Of a stretch of 18,342 nucleotides of DNA, positions 15,501 to 18,342 are shown piece by piece. Position 1 is the stretch's first letter, and each line of letters starts with the position of its first letter. Location: positions 1 through 18,342 of the forward strand of contig SKQI01000110.1 in the NCBI GenBank assembly GCA_007119095.1. The letters are read 5' to 3'. Position numbers and translations under genes: made by a program. Source of the stretch: Wenzhouxiangella sp. (GTDB lineage: Bacteria; Pseudomonadota; Gammaproteobacteria; Xanthomonadales; Wenzhouxiangellaceae). The notes under the pieces were generated by a model. That model ran no database searches. It saw nothing but the letters and a program-made list of their open reading frames with translations, and was not told the DNA's origin.

Positions 15501-15895
15501 ACTGGGTGCGCAAGCTGGAGCGCTTCGAAGACCCGACCGATGACTCCATCATCAACGACAGGCTCTATGAGGATGGCCAGCCGCGTAACGCGTTCAGTAC
15601 TTTCGCGCGCTGGCGCTGGGACAATCTGACCCTGAACTGGCAGGCCCGCTACTGGGGCAAGTTCCTTGAGTTCTCGCCGCGCCTTGACAACACTAACATC
15701 GACAACGTCGAGAACGCCTGGGCCGGGGATATGTGGCGCCACGACTTTACTGCCGCTTACACCTGGCAGGGCCAGTATCGCATCGTGGCGGGCGTCAACA
15801 ACGTGTTTGACAAGACACCGGTATCCACCTCGCGGTTTTATCCCGTAGGCATCGTCGGACGCGAGTATTTCGTCGGGCTGTCCGCGCGCTTCTGA
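12536..15895 (+). CDS. TonB-dependent outer-membrane receptor
   Basis: A 1119-residue outer-membrane transporter powered by TonB-ExbBD. The signal peptide is MVSEPKLHPLAIAISAGLLALCFGIAPVYG. A short acidic linker leads to the TonB-box-like DRVVVTGSRIARD. The plug domain follows (about residues 60-190) with VDVVNSLPALL-type helices, LNLRNLGSVRTLTLVNGRRH, and VEVLTGGASAIYGADAVTGAVNFILKD, the classic plug end. The remainder is a 22-stranded barrel with long loops, ending in a terminal phenylalanine (YFVGLSARF). The plug wording is that of large Xanthomonas/Sphingomonas-type receptors for peptides, sugars or plant/algal compounds, so the substrate stays open. The mature part has ten cysteines in five close pairs. 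It is preceded by a structured leader and followed by a 24-bp palindrome. Confidence 0.93.
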   Translation: MVSEPKLHPLAIAISAGLLALCFGIAPVYGQPAQDSPDQAVTDSAEQSGDEDEMDRVVVTGSRIARDPNLVSPAPIQSVDSEDIELSGEINVIDVVNSLPALLGSDNTAANQNAAGAAGAGILNLRNLGSVRTLTLVNGRRHVAGLAGSGAVDVNTIPAALVDRVEVLTGGASAIYGADAVTGAVNFILKDDFEGFDVQAQYNLSQRGDADRRLLNLTWGQNFDGGRGNVTMSLGLEDTEGLLQGDRSHTRGDRLGGVWDNPVRFVQADDISQFGLDPLLLGSAISEFCEDGDGTLGAGRDALCNRIVDIPRFSVLPFPRFNLSSYGSIIGVDWFGDEFLSAFPGVDFEYFGSPIAVNRGPTGLIFDVNNSGMEDCLETVNGVILQRFGFFAGCHVMRDPNGPIDVFQDGLLAGAQNAFGGDGTGLGRDGQSITPDDRRLAFNLTSRYDVTPGARVFFEGKYVRSRTVNDGSQAVQGFFDSHVLNWDNAFIPQSLRDPIVEFANNNPDLIELDAVNILVGRDMTDLGRRVSKSTRETIRFVTGLEGDIGDSPFNYEVSINYGRTQADTDFTGLALDRYYAAVDAVVDPATGNIVCRSELDPGAVPAGSFLPSAGPFRDFLTFTPGAGQCQPLNVFGIGAPSQAAIDFVVVDMKRKRTIEQTVFSGFLVGDSSDWFSLPAGPLGLAAGVEYRMEESRFRADSFELPEPDPLGILETASRVFPIDAPTDNVSGDFNVWDVFFEVSVPLLRDQPFAEELTLDAAYRYSNYSTLGSTDAWNMRMSWAPIQDVRFRTTYAQTVRAPNINELFSPLQPATARPLDPCDESNIGDGTPNRPINCAADGLPPNFQDPLTARFSGFSGGNPDLDVETADTFTVGVVLEPRFLPGFSLSVDWYDIEINDAIAAVGVQQLVNACYDAATFPNQFCEQVTRDRDPSSPTFLGFNSFVSSQLNFASIVTQGIDYTARYRFELGDLAEGLAPYGSLTFGITGNWVRKLERFEDPTDDSIINDRLYEDGQPRNAFSTFARWRWDNLTLNWQARYWGKFLEFSPRLDNTNIDNVENAWAGDMWRHDFTAAYTWQGQYRIVAGVNNVFDKTPVSTSRFYPVGIVGREYFVGLSARF

Positions 15896-15907
15896 TATGC
15901 ACCGCCC

Positions 15908-15931
15908 GCACCCCCGCCATGGCGGGGGTGC
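15908..15931. terminator. 24-bp perfect palindrome between convergent genes
   Basis: GCACCCCCGCCA and its reverse complement TGGCGGGGGTGC abut to form a fully symmetric 24-bp sequence. It fills nearly half of the 52-bp space between the receptor stop and the PPK2 stop. As RNA it gives a very stable GC hairpin on either strand, the position and symmetry of a two-way terminator. No U-tract follows on either strand, so termination would have to be Rho-assisted, or the hairpin may simply block 3' exonucleases. Confidence 0.55.
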
Positions 15932-15947
15932 AATCGACATTTCAGTG

Positions 15948-16703
15948 TCAGAATGCTGGCATGTCCAGGCGGTGGGTGGGAATGTCGCGGCGACGCGCTT
16001 CTTCGGCCAGGGCTGTCACCACCGTCTGCAGGGTCGTCAGGCGGGCGTGGTACTTGCAGTTGGCCGGGATCAGGGTCCAGGGGGCATGGTCTGAGCCGGT
16101 GCGCTCGAACATCTCTTCGGCCGCCTCGATGTAATCGTCCCAGCGTTTGCGATTGCGCCAGTCTTCGTCGGTCATTTTCCAGGCCTTGAACGGGTTCGCC
16201 AGTCTGGCCTCGAAACGCTTCAGCTGTTCGTCGGGGTCAATGTGGAACCAGAGTGAGCGCAGCACGACGCCGGCATCGACCAGGGTCCGCTCGAACTCGT
16301 TGATTTCGCGGTAGGCGCGGCGCCAGTCCTCTTCATCAGCGAAACCTTCAACCCGTTCGACCAGGACTCGACCGTACCAGGAGCGATCGAAAATCACCAG
16401 TTCGCCAGGGCCCGGAATGCGGGTCCAGAACCGGTAAAGGTAATGCCTCGCCTGTTCCCAATCCTGCGGTGGGCCGATTCGGTAAACCTTGAAGCTGCGC
16501 GGGTCCAGGCGCTCGACCAGGCGTCGAATAGCACCGCCCTTGCCGGCCGCGTCCATACCCTCGACATTGATGATCATCCGCCCGCCTTGCCGGAGTACCG
16601 ATTGCTGCAGGCTGAGCAGGTCGAACTGCCAAGCCTTGATCAGCCGGCGGTAGTCTTTCTTTTCGATGGACTGATCCAGCGGTAGTTCGGCAAGTCGATT
16701 CAT
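15948..16703 (-). CDS. Polyphosphate kinase 2 (PPK2) family protein
   Basis: A 251-residue, single-domain PPK2 protein that transfers phosphate between polyphosphate and a nucleotide. The ATG is 6 nt after AGGAGA. The Walker A motif is NVEGMDAAGKGGAI (K55), the Walker B region is VIFDRSWYGR (D106, R107), and the lid module covers ANPFKAWKMTDEDWRNRKRWDDY with conserved lysines and arginines. The C-terminal PWTLIPANCKYHARL corresponds to the usual 'W..i.anxK..AR' segment. Whether it prefers AMP, ADP or GDP (class I, II or III) cannot be decided by eye. It converges on the receptor gene and diverges from the secreted nuclease gene, with 174 bp between starts. Confidence 0.92.
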   Translation of the reverse strand: MNRLAELPLDQSIEKKDYRRLIKAWQFDLLSLQQSVLRQGGRMIINVEGMDAAGKGGAIRRLVERLDPRSFKVYRIGPPQDWEQARHYLYRFWTRIPGPGELVIFDRSWYGRVLVERVEGFADEEDWRRAYREINEFERTLVDAGVVLRSLWFHIDPDEQLKRFEARLANPFKAWKMTDEDWRNRKRWDDYIEAAEEMFERTGSDHAPWTLIPANCKYHARLTTLQTVVTALAEEARRRDIPTHRLDMPAF

Positions 16704-16877
16704 TGGGTTTCTCCTGTTCGGCTTGCGACAGTTTGCCCCATGCGACGGGCTGTCATTTCATTTTCATTGACTTGCAACCCTATCGTCGAGATGAAGTGGC
16801 ACCATGCGCAGCCCAGTGCATTGGCGCCGGTCCGGCGCGCGATGCTTGCCCTTACATGAATGGATACGGAACTCGAT
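16704..16877. promoter_or_regulatory. Divergent promoter region, PPK2 / secreted nuclease
   Basis: A 174-bp gap separates the two start codons. TTGACT (16768-16773) is a reasonable + strand -35 element, but the -10 position 17 bp on (GATGAA) is weak. GCGCCGG-T-CCGGCGC (16824-16838) is a perfect 7-bp inverted repeat with one central base that could act as a hairpin or operator. No Pho-box repeat is evident. Confidence 0.3.
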
Positions 16878-18342
16878 ATGCGCAAGCTGCTCGCCCTGCT
16901 TTTCCTGATTTGCTGCGCCAGTGCGCCGGCACAGACTCAAGTAATTGCCTACTGGGCTCAGAACGACAACAACTTGCCCAGTGGTGGCTTCGGCTTCAGT
17001 CTCGACAGCTTTCCGCAGCAAGCCGATACCGGGCTGCTGGCAGATCAGGCGTTTCTGTCGCTGGCGAACTTCAATGAAGCGACCAGCGGTGACGATAACG
17101 CCTACACCTGTATTCAAAGCACGCAGGGGACCACGCTGAATGCCCAGTCCGGCTTCATTGACGGCGGCTCGCTGACGCCGCAGGGATGCACGAGCAATAG
17201 CAACAATGGCATGCAGATACTGATCGCGGTCAGCACCGAAGGCTTTGAAGCAATCGAGCTGAGCTGGGCCCAGCGCGGAACCGGTACCGGTTTCAATTCT
17301 CGCCAGCTGGCCTGGTCAGCCGATGGCGGCACCAGCTTTGCCGACTTCGGCAGCGACAGCGGTACTCTGGGCACCGCCTGGCAGGTTCGAGACTACGATC
17401 TGTCCAGCATCGAAGCGCTGAATGACAATCCGAATGTTGTGTTCAGGGTCACCCTGGATGGTGCGACTAACACGAACGGCAACAACCGTTTTGACAACAT
17501 CACTATTGCCGGCACGCCGCTCGACGGCGAGCCGGTTGATCCGCGAGAAAGTATTTTCTCCGAAGATTTCGCCGCCGATCCCTTCGACAACAGTTGGAGC
17601 GACCAGAATTTGGTCGGCAATCAGACCTGGTCCTGGAGTTCGGCCAACCTGAACGTTCAGTTCAACCCGTTTGCAGGCGGCTGCCAGGAAAACGATAACT
17701 GGCTGATTTCGCCGCCCATCGATCTGGACGGATTTGAAGCAATCGAACTGGACTTGGTTTTGTCGCGCCAGTTCAGCGGCGCTAACGATCTGCTGGTCTA
17801 TTTCTCTTCCGATTACCCCGGCAGCGGTGATCCGAACGAATTCAACTGGACGTTGATCGACACCATCGATTTCGACCAGTTACCGGCACCAAACACCAAC
17901 TACGAATTCGGCCCCTACGATGACCTGGACGGCGTCGAGGACGAAATCCGGCTGGCCTTCCGTACTGGTTTCGAGTCCGGTGACGGATGCGGCGCCTGGC
18001 GGGTCGTGGATGTCCAGGTCAGCGGTGAGGAGATCGTTCCGCCATTCTGCGTGGCCGATTCTTCTGATGACCAGACGCTGACCCGAATTCACACCATTCA
18101 AGGCGAAGGTTTTGCCAGCCCGATTGCGGGTAGCACGGTGGAAGTCCAAGCCATTGTGGTCGGTGCTTTCCAGGACCAGGGTGCCGGCCAGATAGGTGGC
18201 TTCTTCCTGCAGGAGCCGGAAGCCAACCATGATGACAACCCGCTCACTTCTGAAGGCGTCTTCATCTCATCCTTTAGTGCAAGCACGGACTTGATCGATG
18301 TGCAGATTGGCGATGAGATTCGCGTCGCCGGTACGGTGCGCG
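16878..18342 (+). CDS. ExeM/NucH-like secreted nuclease, N-terminal part (truncated by window end)
   Basis: 488 codons are visible and the frame stays open to the window end. The ATG at 16878 was chosen over the in-frame ATG at 16860 because GGA lies 7 nt upstream and a signal peptide (MRKLLALLFLICCASAPA) starts at once. Residues about 20-215 form a beta-rich, Asn/Gly/Ser-rich adhesin-like domain ending NNRFDNITIAG. A second module, about 223-384 (SEDFAADPFDNSW ... CQENDNWLISPPIDL ... CGAWRVVDVQV), resembles choice-of-anchor J domains. From about 400 comes RIHTIQGEGFASPIAGSTV ... GGFFLQEPEANHDDNP ... SEGVFI ... GDEIRVAGTV, the OB-fold-like domain of ExeM/NucH extracellular nucleases. The endonuclease/exonuclease/phosphatase catalytic domain would follow downstream and is not seen. 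It probably degrades extracellular DNA. Confidence 0.75.
   Translation, partial: MRKLLALLFLICCASAPAQTQVIAYWAQNDNNLPSGGFGFSLDSFPQQADTGLLADQAFLSLANFNEATSGDDNAYTCIQSTQGTTLNAQSGFIDGGSLTPQGCTSNSNNGMQILIAVSTEGFEAIELSWAQRGTGTGFNSRQLAWSADGGTSFADFGSDSGTLGTAWQVRDYDLSSIEALNDNPNVVFRVTLDGATNTNGNNRFDNITIAGTPLDGEPVDPRESIFSEDFAADPFDNSWSDQNLVGNQTWSWSSANLNVQFNPFAGGCQENDNWLISPPIDLDGFEAIELDLVLSRQFSGANDLLVYFSSDYPGSGDPNEFNWTLIDTIDFDQLPAPNTNYEFGPYDDLDGVEDEIRLAFRTGFESGDGCGAWRVVDVQVSGEEIVPPFCVADSSDDQTLTRIHTIQGEGFASPIAGSTVEVQAIVVGAFQDQGAGQIGGFFLQEPEANHDDNPLTSEGVFISSFSASTDLIDVQIGDEIRVAGTVR

Noticed and set aside
15908..15931. Phage or transposon attachment site at the 24-bp palindrome
   Set aside because: There is no integrase, transposase, tRNA or target duplication nearby, and its place between convergent stops is better explained by transcript-end function.

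Overview
The window is ordinary chromosomal DNA from a GC-rich Gram-negative bacterium. A TonB-dependent receptor, a Do-type periplasmic protease, a periplasmic Ntn-hydrolase and a secreted nuclease all require an outer membrane. The metK-ahcY-metF cluster together with the protein families present fits a gammaproteobacterium of the Xanthomonadales/Chromatiales/Wenzhouxiangellaceae type. That placement is inference from family style, not from a marker gene. I see no tRNA, rRNA, CRISPR array, insertion sequence, integrase or phage gene.

Layout, left to right. Bases 1-152 hold the 3' end of a Ycf46/SpoVK-like AAA+ ATPase gene (+). It converges on a cardiolipin synthase gene (189-1610, -) across a short perfect hairpin. 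A 119-bp divergent region then leads into the SAM-cycle cluster on the + strand: metK (1730-2947), ahcY (3030-4490) and metF (4598-5446). Their gaps contain a 10-bp inverted repeat before ahcY and a long purine/pyrimidine hairpin before metF. Converging on metF is a two-gene minus-strand unit: a periplasmic isoaspartyl peptidase/asparaginase (5655-6653) followed by a 60-residue CPXCG zinc-ribbon-like protein (5465-5647, GTG start). Next come a MAPEG-family membrane protein (6752-7177, +), a Nudix hydrolase overlapping its 3' end (7166-7705, -), and a secreted helical-plus-propeller protein of unknown role (7775-9169, +). Then follow a minus-strand nuclease pair, an HNH endonuclease (10124-10732) and a 5'-3' exonuclease/flap-type nuclease (9179-10105). 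The right part has a DegQ-like protease (10935-12293, +), a 1119-residue TonB-dependent receptor behind a structured leader (12536-15895, +), a PPK2-type polyphosphate kinase (15948-16703, -), and the 5' part of an ExeM/NucH-like extracellular nuclease (16878 to the window end, +).

Functionally, MetK makes SAM, AhcY removes the SAH formed by methyltransferases and releases homocysteine, and MetF supplies the methyl-folate used to remethylate homocysteine. Only the methionine synthase is missing here. The remaining genes are individually familiar envelope, repair and salvage functions. The secreted nuclease, the receptor and polyphosphate metabolism could together serve nutrient (notably phosphate) scavenging, but this link is inferred from adjacency only.

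I did not find a clear new multi-gene system. The items most worth a second look are the RNA/DNA structures in the SAM-cycle gaps (a Shine-Dalgarno-covering hairpin before metK, and the long imperfect hairpin before a metF that lacks a Shine-Dalgarno), the uncharacterised secreted propeller protein, the HNH/exonuclease operon, and the five cysteine pairs of the receptor.
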